Below are positions 11,349-26,772 of a DNA stretch of 64,000 nucleotides, piece after piece; the stretch's first letter is position 1, and each line of letters begins with the position of its first letter. The DNA comes from Terfezia claveryi (taxonomy: Eukaryota > Ascomycota > Pezizomycetes > Pezizales > Pezizaceae). The stretch covers positions 310,001-374,000 of the forward strand of contig WHUX01000037.1 in assembly GCA_015179025.1 (NCBI GenBank), in the 5' to 3' direction. Below the pieces are notes generated by a model. That model had not been told where the DNA came from. It saw only the letters and a program-made list of their open reading frames with translations, and made no database searches. Made by a program: the position numbers and the translations under genes.

Positions 11349-13635
<2,287 letters not shown>

Positions 13636-13760
13636 ATGGGCATTGCTTTAGGGCTCCGTGAGCCACAGCCAAACAAACAGCAACAATTATTATATATTTC
13701 CGGGCCGGAACTTTACACGTAGTCAGGTACATTTATGTATGCTGCGGCTCGGCTGCTGAC
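13636..13760. promoter_or_regulatory. 125-bp bidirectional promoter region (MNS1 / uS13m)
   Basis: The two start codons point away from each other with only this stretch between them. It contains TTATTATATATTTCC near 13685-13700, which could act as an AT-rich core. Leaders of both transcripts must overlap or be very short, which is inference. Confidence 0.5.
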
Positions 13761-14419
13761 ATGACTAAGCAGCGGATGCAGTTCCTGAATTCACTTGCGA
13801 AGAGGCTCCGGTTAGTCCTGACACCAAAGAATCGGATTGACCCAGCCTCCCCGCAGCAATGTGAGCCCCGTGTCCCAGGCACATGCACTCACGGCCTCAG
13901 ATGTGCTGACACGACTTGTATGTAGGGTCTTCATCGGCGGCATCAACATCCCTGAAGGGGTCCTCGTCAAGGTACCAGCGGCACCCCACTCCCCAGCGGC
14001 TTGCAACTAAATGCGCACCTCTATAGAAAGCTCTTACGGGCTTCTATGGGGTAGGACCCAACGTCGCAGCTAGGCTCTGCGCGAAACTGGCTATCCACGA
14101 TAGAGCCCTTGTTGGAGATCTGTCTACTTCGAAAACGACGGCGGTGACTTTGGAGCTCACCAAAATGCCTATAGAGAGTGACTTACGGAGGAAGATTCAA
14201 GAGGATATCAAGAGATTAAGGGACATGGGAACCTACAGAGGAAGGAGGCATGCTATGAGCTTACCGGTCAGAGGGGTCAGTACACCCTCGCGTTCCTGGA
14301 GGGGATGAATGTTTAGAATATTTGGACGCCTGAAGCTAATAATGTTATTCAATCAGCAAAACACCCGAAGTCAAATTAATACAGCACGAAAGCTCAACAG
14401 AGTGGAGCGGTTGGGTTGA
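13761..14419 (+). CDS. SWS2: Mitochondrial small-subunit ribosomal protein uS13m
   Basis: Four short exons: 13761-13810, 13926-13971, 14027-14275 and 14357-14419 (135 aa). The middle is clearly uS13: FIGGINIPEG, FYGVGPNVAARLCAKLAIH, DLRRKIQEDIKRLRDM, GTYRGRRHAMSLPVRG, then QNTRSQINTARKLNRVERLG at the end. RHAM-LPVRGQxT and A-R-K-L-N are the tRNA- and rRNA-contacting hallmarks of the family, and yeast Sws2 has the same layout. The basic N-terminus (MTKQRMQFLNSLAKRLR), supplied by exon 1, would serve as a mitochondrial presequence. An alternative start is the ATG at 13776. Exon 1 joins in phase 2 to the G at 13926. The introns have CTGAC or CTAA-like branch points. Confidence 0.85.
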
Positions 14420-14669
14420 TAGGTGCTTTGTTAGAGCTAATATACTTCCTTCTTGCTTTAGAGAGTATATAAATATTGTTCAATTACATTTGATTCTTTG
14501 AACTCTTACTTGAGCATTGAGCATCAGCCATATTTGTTTTCCTTATCGATAAGTGTCGCCTGGCTTCACGCCACGTGAAATCATGCTTTCCAGCAAAATC
14601 TCCAGGAACAGACAGACGTACATCACAATCTAGACGAATTCTAAGCACCCCACAACCGCACATCATACA

Positions 14670-15566
14670 ATGTGGATTCTTCCGATAGTCAGCTATTTAG
14701 GAATTATTGTCGGCTTCTGCTTCTTGACTCTCGCGATTGGTAGTGTTTCCCTGCACCCCCCGGCCCTCCTGTTGTAGTTCTAACGCCCATGCTCAGCTTC
14801 CGGGCTATACTACCTCTCAGAACTGGTCGAGGAGCATACGGTTCTCTCCAAGAAAATTCTCACTCGCCTAATACAAATAATAATTGCCATCCACTTTCTC
14901 TTGATTGTTTTTGATGGCTTCCCAGTCCTACTCACCTTATTTTCGGTAGCTTGTCATGTGGTGTACATGCTCAATCTCCGAAGATTCCCGGTGGTGAAAC
15001 TGAGCGACAGCATTTTTATCGCCAGTTGCTGTACGTATGTCCTATGATCCGTAGCCAATGTTAATCGCTGAAGATGGCCACAGTGTCGGTGGTGGCCAAC
15101 CACCTCCTCTGGTTCCGTCATTTCTCTACCCCACCAGAAGTCCTTCTGCAACGTGAAATAGCAAAGGAAGCCGCCCGAGGATACGGGAGAGGAAGCCCAA
15201 TGCATGGTTACTCCAGTTCAGACCCATACTACACGAACAAAATAGCCAAGTTTAGCGAAATCAGCGCCTTCTTTGGACTTTGCGGTATGCTGATGGTCAT
15301 TCTCCAGACAGTAGGTACGCCTCACTAACCAGTTGATGTATCCAGTCTGGCTTATCCCATTCGCGCTGTTTGTATCCCTTACGGCTGGAGAGAATGTCCT
15401 CCCTAGTACCAGCGAGCTACAGGGAGCAGTTGCTGGAGACAGGCCACGTGGAAAGAGTGGGCCTGGGATGGCCAAAATGGTTGTTGACGGTGTCAAGGAC
15501 TGGTTTTATAACGTGGGCGAGACATTTGGTTGGACAGGAGAAGCTTCTAGAAGGAGATTCGACTGA
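14670..15566 (+). CDS. SVP26: Svp26/Erv26/TEX261 family membrane protein
   Basis: Four exons: 14670-14739, 14797-15030, 15084-15284 and 15346-15566 (241 aa). It starts MWILPIVSYLGIIVGFCFLT and continues ASGLYYLSELVEEHTVLSKK, the conserved first helix and loop. FDGFPVLLTLFSVACHVVYML, LRRFPVVKLSD and NHLLWFRHFS follow. Four hydrophobic segments are visible, and the hydrophilic tail ends in SRRRFD. Svp26 is a COPII adaptor that carries type II membrane mannosyltransferases and related enzymes from ER to Golgi. Its position 1 kb from an N-glycan mannosidase may be chance. Start chosen by alignment with the family. It lies 250 bp after uS13m and converges on the CSC1-like gene. Confidence 0.92.
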
Positions 15567-15812
15567 TTGAACTTAAAATGTACTTTTATCAACAATATTG
15601 TGGTGAAGTTAACTTGACAAGAGCTCGTTGGTTTCATGGTAGATGTTGAAAATTGCTGTGTAATGTACATATTAATATTAAACCATAACCTATAGTAACA
15701 AACTGAGGAACGAAAGGAATGCAAGTATATCCCCTTCTCTGAGGAAAACAAGGTCAGAGTATTAGAACCCAAATTACAAAAGTATCCAAAGAAGTTCATG
15801 AAAATAGAACAT

Positions 15813-18589
15813 TCACTCCATACTACCACTTTCCCGTGACGAGTAGTCTCTGGCAATCTTCTTTACCCAAACATCGCTAAGTGGCACAATCAGATTCGGA
15901 TTAATGAACTCGAGGCCTTGCTCCCTACGCTCGTCTACCGTCATCTCTGTAACTGCGCGTTCGGGGTCTCGCGGACTCCTAATCCCAGCTCCACCTGTGT
16001 CATCCGCAATCGCCCTTAATGCGATGTACCTGTTCAGGCTGCTGAATGTCTTTCTATAAAACCAGGCAAACCACAACGTAAATGCTATAAGTGGTACTAT
16101 GAAGAGCGCGCGAAAAAAGGCTAATCTTAGGGCCAGCCAGCCCGCCATAGCGGACTGAAACAAAACAATACCAATCAGCAAGCGATATGTAATCATTGAC
16201 CATGCCTGTCCTGTGGAGTGCTGTGGATGATCCATGGCGTAGAGAAGTTGGTACTTGTGAACGAAATAGCCGATAAGGAAGTAAACAAGGCCAAATGCCA
16301 GGACCAATGTGCCAGAAGGAAGAACACTGTAGACAATGCATAGAATCAAGATCAAGATTGGCTGCGGAAGATAGAAGCCATATGAGAAAATGGAAGGTTG
16401 ATGCAGCTTAGCGAAATCTATATATCTAATTTTTTAGCCATTGAATTTAGGGTAAGTATAACAAAGCTCAGGTCTTACCTCTTGGCGTTTTTGCACCTGC
16501 TAAGGTAACTGGATATAATGCAACGGTGCCAAAGTCCAGTAACCGAAACGGAAACATGCCTATGCCTTGCAACACAATCAAGTTGATATAGAATGGTGCA
16601 AGGGCTTGCAGTGACTGCGCTAGAAGGTAAGCTATATGGGTAGTGTCCTTGAGTGTATCCTTTAAAACATTGTACATATTCGAGGCAGTGCCACTATATT
16701 CGGGTTAACAAGATGGCGATCTATAGGGTCAACAAAAGTGTTTTAGTACTTACAAGACTGAGAACGCAAAGAATAGGTTGAAAAAGGTGAAAAAGAAGTT
16801 TTTGCTAATGACAGAAAGCTCAACATCCGCTTGAGATATCATGCCTTGTAGGTTTGAAAGGTCTAAAATGCTAGATTAGTTGCTGTCAACCAAATGAAAG
16901 TGGAAGGGTAATTACAATCATAAAGGTACGGAACTGCAACGTTGAGCAAGGTCAAGATGGCGGTTGGCAAGAAGTTCGACACCAGAGAATTTGCAAGCGC
17001 ACTGCGCTCCAAGAGATCTGCTAGCTGGGGCCACACTTTATGTATGCTTCTGATATTGAGCAACCCTGCAAGTATACCAACAGGAATTAACCAAAACACC
17101 GATAAGACGAATATAAAGATGCTGATTGACCACGATCTCAGCATCCTCTTGTAACGCGGCATATAAGTATTCCGCCATATGATGTTTGATGGGGCAGGTG
17201 CTGGGCGAGCCACAAATTCCGCCGGCTTCGGATCTAGGACTGCTTGAACGGCCATTTGCTAGTTATGGTTTAGCGGTGGATTTCAAGACAAAAATAGTGT
17301 AAAAGCTAACACTTACAGCAGCAGCGACAGAGTTGAGGGTAACGAATGCAAGTGGTAAGGCTCTGAAATCTTCCCTTCTTGTCTCCTCAATTTTCGCGTC
17401 AAGAGTTTCAAGTTTCATTGTGTAATAGTCAATGGCGTCCACATTCTTGCTGTTTAACTTAGGTAAAAAATATTGAAACGAGAAATGTCGGAGTGTGATC
17501 TGGGGTCGTTTCCTATTGTAACGGGGGCGTCCGCGGCCATTCAACAGCGGCTCCTCATCTGTTCCAGTGGCCATTTGAGGTGAAGGGGGGTCTGGTTGCG
17601 CAATAGGTAGTGTTTCCATACTTCTCTGTATTCTTTTCTTCGATAAATATACCGCCCATACCTCCTCTAACTTCCTTACTAGAGTATCCCTCTGTTCCAT
17701 CAAATCATCTATAATTTTCCAATTCCGACAAATTGTCACAGAGTCGACGGTCCCAATCCCCATGCCCTCCACATGGTTCTTGATTGCCTGTTCTGACCTC
17801 ATTTCATGTGGTATTGCTGAGAGACGAATTGTCCTATCGGTGATAGTGCATTGATGCCCGAGATAGTCTTGTCGTACCCGAATGACACTCAATGTATATG
17901 CATACAGGAAGTAGAATGAAAGCCCTGAGAAAAGATACACAAAGATGAGGTGTGCCCATAAGTACTCATTTCTGCCTTTCCCATGTGGCGCTCTCACTAA
18001 TAGATCAACCATCATCATTTGCTGAGACTGCGGATCTCGTGCCAACTCTTTAGGTTTGACAACTTCGTCGTCGTCACTGAAATGAGAGTGTATGGGCATC
18101 AAAACGGAGGCGGAAAGTACAGCTGCTATCGCTAAAAATTTGATGGCCATTTTGAAGAATTGCAAGAACTATATTACGGTGAGTAGCGCACATTACCAAG
18201 AGATATTGGAAAATAGAACATACCACCCATGCGTCTAGCCCTGCAGCAGTAAGAACTTCCTTCTCAGATATTCTATACAGCACGGGTATCCAGCCAAACA
18301 AGGTATCGGGTAGGTCGGGCAATGATGATGCCGTGGCTCTCTGCTTTTTTCGCGCGGCATACAGACTGCTCCATCGTGGTCGCAAAACGGCAAATGCAAG
18401 AAACGCGCTGAGGCCCAGGCATCCCGATATCACCAACTGAGTATATAGGTCCTTCTGATCTGTAAAGCGAGTTAGTTTCCATAGACAATTCTCATTGAGC
18501 GGAATGCGGTATTACTTACTGTTCCTTGGATTTGTAAGGTCATCGCCGTCATCTTCTCCAGTCGGGTAGTAGTAATGTAGTTGATCCAT
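15813..18589 (-). CDS. CSC1/OSCA/TMEM63-like osmosensitive calcium-permeable cation channel
   Basis: Seven exons: 18589-18520, 18459-18224, 18168-17317, 17258-16916, 16862-16754, 16693-16479 and 16417-15813 (809 aa). It begins MDQLHYYYPTGEDDGDD with a first membrane helix (LVISGCLGLSAFLAFAVLRP). It then has a long cytosolic loop with the RRM-like DUF4463-type region (TIRLSAIPHEMRSEQAIKNH, GIGTVDSVTICRNWKIIDDL). The pore domain includes IIWRNTYMPRYKRMLRSWSI, NFFFTFFNLFFAFSVF, LAPFYINLIVLQGIGMFP, FSYGFYLPQPILILILCIVYS and TLWFAWFYRKTFSSLNRY. This family forms mechanically gated cation channels in plasma or internal membranes. Family membership is confident. Which paralogue (Csc1, Rsn1 or Phm7 type) is not resolved. 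Confidence 0.9.
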
Positions 18590-18866
18590 CTTGGGCTCAG
18601 GCCATGCAGCACAACAGAGTGTGTAGTGGGGTTTGATAACAGAACACGCTCTTGACGTTGGACAGTGCCTGCGGATTCCGGGCAACTGTGTGGCGCTGCC
18701 TTGTCCTTGATGTTTTCCTCATGTCATCAGATCGCCAAGAGCGGATGCCAGCAGTACCTCTTACGGTAACCTAGAGTAGATGGAACCTGCATTCTGCATT
18801 GGACTCTGCATGTTACAACCGCGCTGCATACCGGTGTGGAGGGGTAGCCTACCGCAAAAACTCAGG

Positions 18867-19015
18867 AAGTATGACCCCTGCTCGAACTAATGTCAGTTGC
18901 TATGTCTAATACTAATTCTGCCTAAACTATGCAATAGAGTGAGGATTTAGGTAGAATTAGTACATATTAGATATATGTAGCAACTGACATTAGTTCGGAG
19001 CAGGGGTATTACTTA
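18867..19015. repeat. Hairpin MITE-like inverted repeat in the CSC1-PCH2 divergent promoter
   Basis: Two arms of about 55-60 bp, roughly 18867-18925 and 18950-19015, are nearly perfect reverse complements with a loop of about 25 bp. Shared arm words include CTAATGTCAGTTGC and CTAATTCT(A/G)CCTAAA, and the outer ends read TGACCCCTGCTC and ATACCCCTGCTCC. The ends are bordered by TA dinucleotides, which would fit a Tc1/mariner-type target duplication. No coding capacity. It ends about 48 bp before the PCH2 start. Confidence 0.8.
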
Positions 19016-19062
19016 GCTGGCTAAGTATCCTCGACATCCCTCGCTGTCATCTCAACCCATTG

Positions 19063-21034
19063 ATGCATACTGGTCAAATGGGATCATCCGCAGCTTCTTC
19101 CATGCCACCAGCGTTGAAGCAGAGTACGCAAAACCGAAGAATAACCCTGCACATAGAGGTGAGACTTGTGCCTGTCTCAAATGTGCGTCCAGACTCAATC
19201 ACCCGCTGTATTCGCCATTGGCTGTCAGACAATTTCACTTCACTCCAAATCGGCCAGGACATGACTGAATATAGTATGTATAACATTCTGTGCCAGAGAA
19301 GGTAACTGAGGCTGATTTTGGTTGGATTCTAGTTACAAAATCGAGTTCCCCTCCAGAACTTCTCTGTCGTTCAGTCGAAGCCATATGCGTGGTTGAAGCT
19401 GTCGGATCGAATGAAGAGCTACTAGCTCTAGCGAATGTGGAGCTACAAATTCATACCTACAAGATTCGAACCGGAACCGGTTCAACAGTGTCATATTTAA
19501 ACATTGATGAGAGCAATGTAGATGAGCAATCTGCTGCTAGGATCCTGGAGCTGCCTGCCGACCAGCTTGACGGCTCCTGGGATTAGTATAGCTTCCCAAA
19601 CGCCCTGCTGCGGAGAGTGCTAATTTTCACCAGTCTCTACTACTATCCCGATGTCAAGACGAAGTTGCTCCACTTCATCACTACAATAAGTGGGCTACAC
19701 TGGACATCCTTACTTCCCTTCTCGAGGTCTTTTGAACTGACTATACTTCTGTAGTGTTCTTCACCGATAAGCAGGTCAATTTTAAATGCATCAGCTTCAA
19801 TAGGCATGTGCATCCATTGGGACTGAACCAAAAATCTACCATTGGCTGATAATTTAGGCTTATCCTCTTACATGGCCCACCAGGTGAGCCTCCCTTTTTT
19901 GAAGGACTACTGTTGGATTATATTGATACCTAGCTCCTCATAGGTAGTGGAAAGACAAGTTTATGGTAAGGTGTTCTGGGTCTTATTCTTGAATTGCCAA
20001 ATACAGATGTCCTGCTGACTTAATGCTGGCGGGGTTTTCAGTCGCGCACTTGCACAGAAGATTTCAATCAGGCTATCATACCGTTTCTCTCGCACACGGC
20101 TCGTTGAGATTAATGCTCATGCGCTTTGCTCTAAATGGTTTTCTGAGTCAGGAAAACTAGTAGGAAGGTTGTTTGATAACATCTTGACGATGTTGGAGGA
20201 CGAGGATCTCTTTGTTTTGGTTCTGATTGGTGATATTTTCGACCTCCGCCGTTTAAATGGTACTCCATTAACGCTATTATCTGTCTAAGATGAAGTAGAA
20301 AGTCTCGTATCAGCACGGGAAGCCATGTCTGGAAATGAGCCCATTGACTCGCTCAGGGTAATCAGTCAGAATTATTTGCTCTCCACCCTTGCTGACGATA
20401 ATAGGTTGTCAATGCCCTATTAACAGCATTAGACAAGTTACAGTATAGGAAAAATGTAGTAGATGCACTTCATTAACTCCTAGATGGTCTACTAATACTG
20501 AAGGCTGGAGCATAGGTCATCGTGCTCACAACCACCAATCTTCTTAATACAATGGTATTTTCTCGGTATAGGCCATGTATATGTCGAACCCTCACCACTG
20601 ACTGCATCTTAGGACCTTGCTTTTCTCGACCGAGCGGATATCAAACAATTTATAGGTTGTCCAGGGGCAGAGACCTGCTACGCGATTCTCCGCTCCTCCC
20701 TCAATGAGTTGATACGCTGTCAAATTATTGATTCAGTATTCTTAGAGCCTACAACCGGCCCTTCATTTCTTTCGTTTCTAACTCTATTTTACTTCAGGTT
20801 TCGATACCCCCGTGGTCGGAGGCTTCTTTGATGCTATACTCAGAACCTTGTGCATCCTCTTCAAAGCTTTGGGACATTGCCAAAGAATGTGCCAAAAGGA
20901 GTCTCAGTGGTAGGTCCCTTAAAAAACTGCCTATCTTAATGCATGCTGGATGGATTCAGCAAGCGACATGCTCGATAGATGAAGCGTTAGGGGCCCTGTG
21001 CAAATGCATCCACCAGGAAGATGCATCTCTGTGA
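19063..21034 (+). CDS. PCH2: Pachytene checkpoint AAA+ ATPase Pch2/TRIP13
   Basis: Twelve exons by hand: 19063-19273, 19297-19585, 19634-19689, 19755-19803, 19858-19883, 19944-19965, 20042-20229, 20290-20357, 20405-20455, 20516-20554, 20613-20735 and 20798-21034 (452 aa). The N-terminal domain starts near TLHIEVRLVPVSNVRPDSI. The AAA+ core shows LILLHGPPG-SGKTSL (Walker A), RLVEINAHALCSKWFSESGK, VLI-DEVESLVSAREA (Walker B), VVNALLTALDKL, VIVLTTTN and FLDRADIKQFIG (Arg-finger/sensor region). KLWDIAKECAKRSLSGRSLKKLPILMHA follows near the end. Pch2 remodels HORMA proteins (Hop1, Mad2) in meiosis and the spindle checkpoint. Two splice events are odd: a proposed 23-nt intron at 19274-19296 and a GC-AG intron at 19804-19857. 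The ATG at 19078 is an alternative start. Confidence 0.88.
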
Positions 21035-21175
21035 GAGTATAACAAAAGGTCTTATTTCAAGTCTCTCATACCCGGGCTTCCGAAGATATTGCGCCTCATT
21101 TCGAATTGAGGGTATTTGTATATTTTCTTTTCCAGTGCATGTTCCACCCTTACACATCGTGTGTAGTCTGCCCGT

Positions 21176-21654
21176 TTAGCGGGGAGCTTGTGCCAACCAG
21201 ACCATGTAGCTGTACTCTTTGAAGTTCCATTTGGTGTCATAATGTTCGCTAGAGGCTGCTTGGATGTTTCTAGCGTAAGACAAACTCAATTTGAGTCTCC
21301 AGGGGCCTGGACTCTTAACGACTTGCTCGAGATCATTAGTGCCAGGCCCGTAAGCATAAGAGAGTCCCCCCGCGCGGCCAATGAATCAGCAGTTGTATTA
21401 AGGCGCGGCAGCAGGAAGTCAATCTCGCAATAGGAACAACCACAGCATATTACCCTGAATATGGCCCCTGTCCCTCGGATACATGCAACTCACGCTCGGA
21501 ACTCAGGTTTGAGGTTCGTCTCCAAACCTGACCAGACGAGAAGATAGTGAATGCGGCGGGACCCTCTCAGACTACTTAGAGAGTCCTCAGCCCAGGTTGT
21601 GTGGCAAAAGTTATTTGGAGGTGTACGAAGGCTTTGTAAATATATATGCCGCAT
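21176..21654 (-). CDS. Small spliced gene of unknown function, convergent with PCH2
   Basis: Proposed exons 21654-21494, 21454-21323 and 21269-21176 give a clean 128-codon frame. Visible segments include MRHIYLQSLRTPPNNF, WAEDSLSSLRGSRRIHYLLV, GLETNLKPEFRAVICCG, IDFLLPRLNTTADSLAARGD, SLMLTGLALMISSKNIQAAS and EHYDTKWNFKEYSYMVWLAQ. These have the ordered mix of helix, aromatic and charged residues of a folded protein. I do not recognise the family. A further 5' exon is possible: ATG near 21733 with GTACGAG donor and a CTGTCCAG acceptor at about 21670 joins in phase. Introns of 39 and 53 nt are short but within range for these fungi. Its stop lies 141 bp from the PCH2 stop, tail to tail. Confidence 0.45.
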
Positions 21655-22817
21655 AAACCCAATCGGTGACTGGACAGAGAATTTACAGCCTTCAATGACT
21701 CTCGTACATATGCACCGGTTTTATCCTCCATGAGGTATAGTATACCACTTGAGACTTCGCATAACCCAAGGTCGATGGCTATGGGAAACAGCAGGTGCTT
21801 ATATCAATCCGCCAACCAGATGTTCTATACACTAGGTAGGTCTCACGGCGCAGTGGACGCTTTAGTGAATGTAATCACGTGACATGGCGGGCGGGGAGGT
21901 GTATTTGATACTTGCTGTGGTTTGCTAAAACAACCGTCTGCAACTGCTGCATTGGGTAACGGCAGGTCCTTCTCTCGATAGTGTCGTGCCCTCTCGATCT
22001 ATCAATATGACGCGAACCATATACATCGGTGAGCACGTACTAATGTACGGTACATATGATACGAAGTAAGTGTTTTACATCAATAAGGATCACGATTGAT
22101 ATCTATATTCGTTGATGTATGTTCAAGTATCTCAATGTCATCAAGTCGTGAGACTGCTTAAGGCCGGTAAGCATGACCAATTAACATGCTCTTTGTGTCT
22201 GGCGAGGTTGGTGGTGGCTAGTCTGGTTGGTGGCCTGGCACGAGATGAGGTAGCGTCTAGCCAGATGGGAGGCACACGGCAGAGCCAGTCAGCAAAGCCA
22301 AGATCAGTTAGGGCAACTCAAACCAAGGGGCGTTGTCTTTTTTTTTCTTCCTCGTACAGGTTCTAGTTAAGGGTTGTCTTCTCCTCCTTCTCTCTTCTTT
22401 ACGCAGCTTCCGCTTGCAAAAGCAACCCACAACTCTTGATATTAATTTTGCCGCAACGAAAAATCTCCTCAACGGCCATTTTTTGCCACCCAGCGGATTC
22501 TTCACGGGACGGTTTCAAGGGTATATAAGACCAACACAAAGTCTTTCCCATTTCCATCTCAGTTACACTCTTCACTTTCTTTTCCTCGAGATCAGAAATA
22601 TCCTCTTGCCTTGTTGAAGCTCGATAACCAAAGGTTCCACTGAAGCTGGTCTCTCGTTCTTCAATTTTGTTTCTTGGACTGTCGGCCTGCGATAGACTTC
22701 TTGTTCTTAATACTTTGTTCTTACGTTGACATCCGAACACTTTTACAACTTTATACCACACTTACCCTTCAACAAACGCCACTCCTATTCCTACAATAAA
22801 TCCCAGTATAATCAATC
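21655..22817. other. Intergenic region and pyrimidine-rich leader of DED1
   Basis: From about 22,330 to 22,800 the plus strand is strongly T/C-rich (TTTTTTTTCTTCCTCG, CTCCTCCTTCTCTC), typical of the promoter and leader of highly expressed fungal genes. It may also hold a 5' exon of the minus gene below 21,740. Open minus-strand frames over the CT-rich leader are composition artefacts. Confidence 0.55.
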
Positions 22818-24968
<2,151 letters not shown>

Positions 24969-25210
24969 TCCACATATTTAGCGTTGATTTGGTCTTAATC
25001 CTCCTTGATTTTATCGGTGTTTCAATCAGTATAGATTCGGAAGAGGGATAAGGCGCAAATCTCCGGGGGATACTCATTGTCAAGATGTTTTGATTTTATA
25101 CTTTTCTAAATTTTTTTCTTTGTCTTTGTCTTTTTCCTTTTCTTTTCCTTTTCCTTTTTTTCCATGACTTTTTTATGAACAGGATCTTCCAGGGCGATCC
25201 GAATCAGGCT

Positions 25211-25447
25211 TCAACGTTTTTCTTCTATTTGTCTTTTCAGTCCTGGGTCCAAAGGCGCGGAGATACCACTAAGATTGGAAAATGGGTCGAACCCCACATC
25301 GCCATGTTTCTTAACGAATTTACGACTCGACGGTTCTTCTACATCCACAGATCTTCCAACACTTTTCTCCGGCATCTTGGGCGAACTTGCTTTATTTTTT
25401 CCTTTCTGCAAACCAACTGCTTTTGAAGAAGGACTCATAATATCCAT
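25211..25447 (-). CDS. Possible small basic protein, 78 aa, antisense 3' of DED1
   Basis: A single ORF from ATG 25447 (MDIMSPSSKAVGLQKGK) to TGA at 25211-25213. The first two thirds are Lys/Ser/Pro-rich. The C-terminal third is more ordered (KKHGDVGFDPFSNLSGISAP, then LDPGLKRQIEEKR). No family recognised. It ends about 240 bp beyond the DED1 stop in convergent orientation. It is too short to trust from sequence alone, but its composition is unlike the surrounding T-rich DNA. Confidence 0.35.
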   Translation of the reverse strand: MDIMSPSSKAVGLQKGKNKASSPKMPEKSVGRSVDVEEPSSRKFVKKHGDVGFDPFSNLSGISAPLDPGLKRQIEEKR

Positions 25448-26772
25448 TTTGTGTTTTTTTCTCAACATCTACTGGCGTTATTGCTTTTTTTTTACCAGCT
25501 CAAAGTTTTCGGTCGGTTGGCAAAGAGGTCGATTGGTCGGTTACTTTACAAAGGAAAAAGCAATAATGGGTTTATTTTTATGTTTCTGTGTTTGGGTCGA
25601 AATCAACTCAGGAGCTCGGCTGCATATAGACGGATAAACGTTTTTTCTGGTTGTGAGGTTCCTTGCATTGTACCATATATATTGCAAGGGATGTCGTTAC
25701 CATATTCAGCCGTATTCTTTTGCATGCATCGTTTTCATATTTAATATACACCGGGCTGCTCGTTTACATTTCGACACTTCCTAAGCCGTTTTCATATCTC
25801 ATTCGCCGCAACCAAGCGATGTTTGTTTTATGATTTGGTAGAGTACTTGTACTAGGTTCTCGTGCGCAGTAATTAGTAGAAGGACAGAAGCTTTGTATAC
25901 CAGTGCACCCAGCAAATTATGTTGGTCTTTAGGCAGAGTGGGCTTTTGAATTTTAGAAACTGAATGTTCGGTAGTTCATGTGTGGCGCTCAACCTATGAC
26001 CATAATAACATCAGCCACCAATCAGGAGTACCGTAATCTCGTTAGGAGCGGCTTAACAGATTTACATCCCAGGGCCATACGGACGCGGACGCTCTTGTAC
26101 TGTACATGCCTATGATCCTGTTGACGGAGGTATCCTACTGTAACATATCCAAGACTTCCAGGTACTTTTGTAGACACTGACGGTGGCTGTAGGACTTCCA
26201 TTTACAGTTTTTGGTCTGCACTCACACATCTGGTATGTGTGTACTATACTTTGAAGTCTTATTTGCTTGCGTTTCACACGTGGCGTAAATTCAAATACGT
26301 GATGCCATTTTAAGTACAGTTTGTCTGGTTATATACAGTATATAATCAACCAGTACAGTGCGTTCACACATTGAGCCCCGGAAGAGTTATACAATTGGTG
26401 GTGATGGTGGTATTGGCTTTACTTCGATCTTTATTTTTAAGTAGATGCGCTCCGGAATTTCTCAGGCTCTCCAACCAGCACTATCTATTCTCCCCAAACA
26501 CCCCAAGTCGATCTGTCAACCTGGCGCCCATCCCTTGACTACATACAGGACATCCTACCAAGTGCTGCGAATAACATATCATTGGCGGGCAATCGGTTCA
26601 GCTCATGACAGCGCTGCAAAAATCAACACGCCAAAGCCTTGCAATTCAGAGCTTGCGTCATTGCTTTAACCTTGCGATTTAAGCCGAAGCTTAAGGGGTG
26701 GAAGGTCACGCCGTGTCTGCTGGGTTTCGGCTGACGTATTTTAAGCACCTGGCCGTCCTTCACCCGTCCGCC
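25448..26772. other. Intergenic region upstream of IES1
   Basis: No supported gene. The segment around 26,085-26,370 repeats short GTACAGT/TACAGTA words and ends in TATATACAGTATATAATC (about 26,330). The last 330 bases are GC-richer and probably hold the IES1 leader. An open frame at 26,445-26,669 lacks any conserved pattern. Confidence 0.45.

Noticed and set aside
13900..13925. A 23-nt intron splitting the uS13m start codon
   Set aside because: A better model uses an upstream exon (13,761-13,810) with a GTTAGT donor and a presequence-like N-terminus.
19290..19586. PCH2 as a pseudogene because of in-frame stops
   Set aside because: The stops at 19,303 and 19,584 lie at exon ends and disappear in a splice model in which all 12 exons keep phase and all ATPase motifs are intact.
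22399..22761. 120-codon minus frame over the DED1 leader
   Set aside because: It mirrors a CT-rich leader, with no conserved pattern or splice logic.
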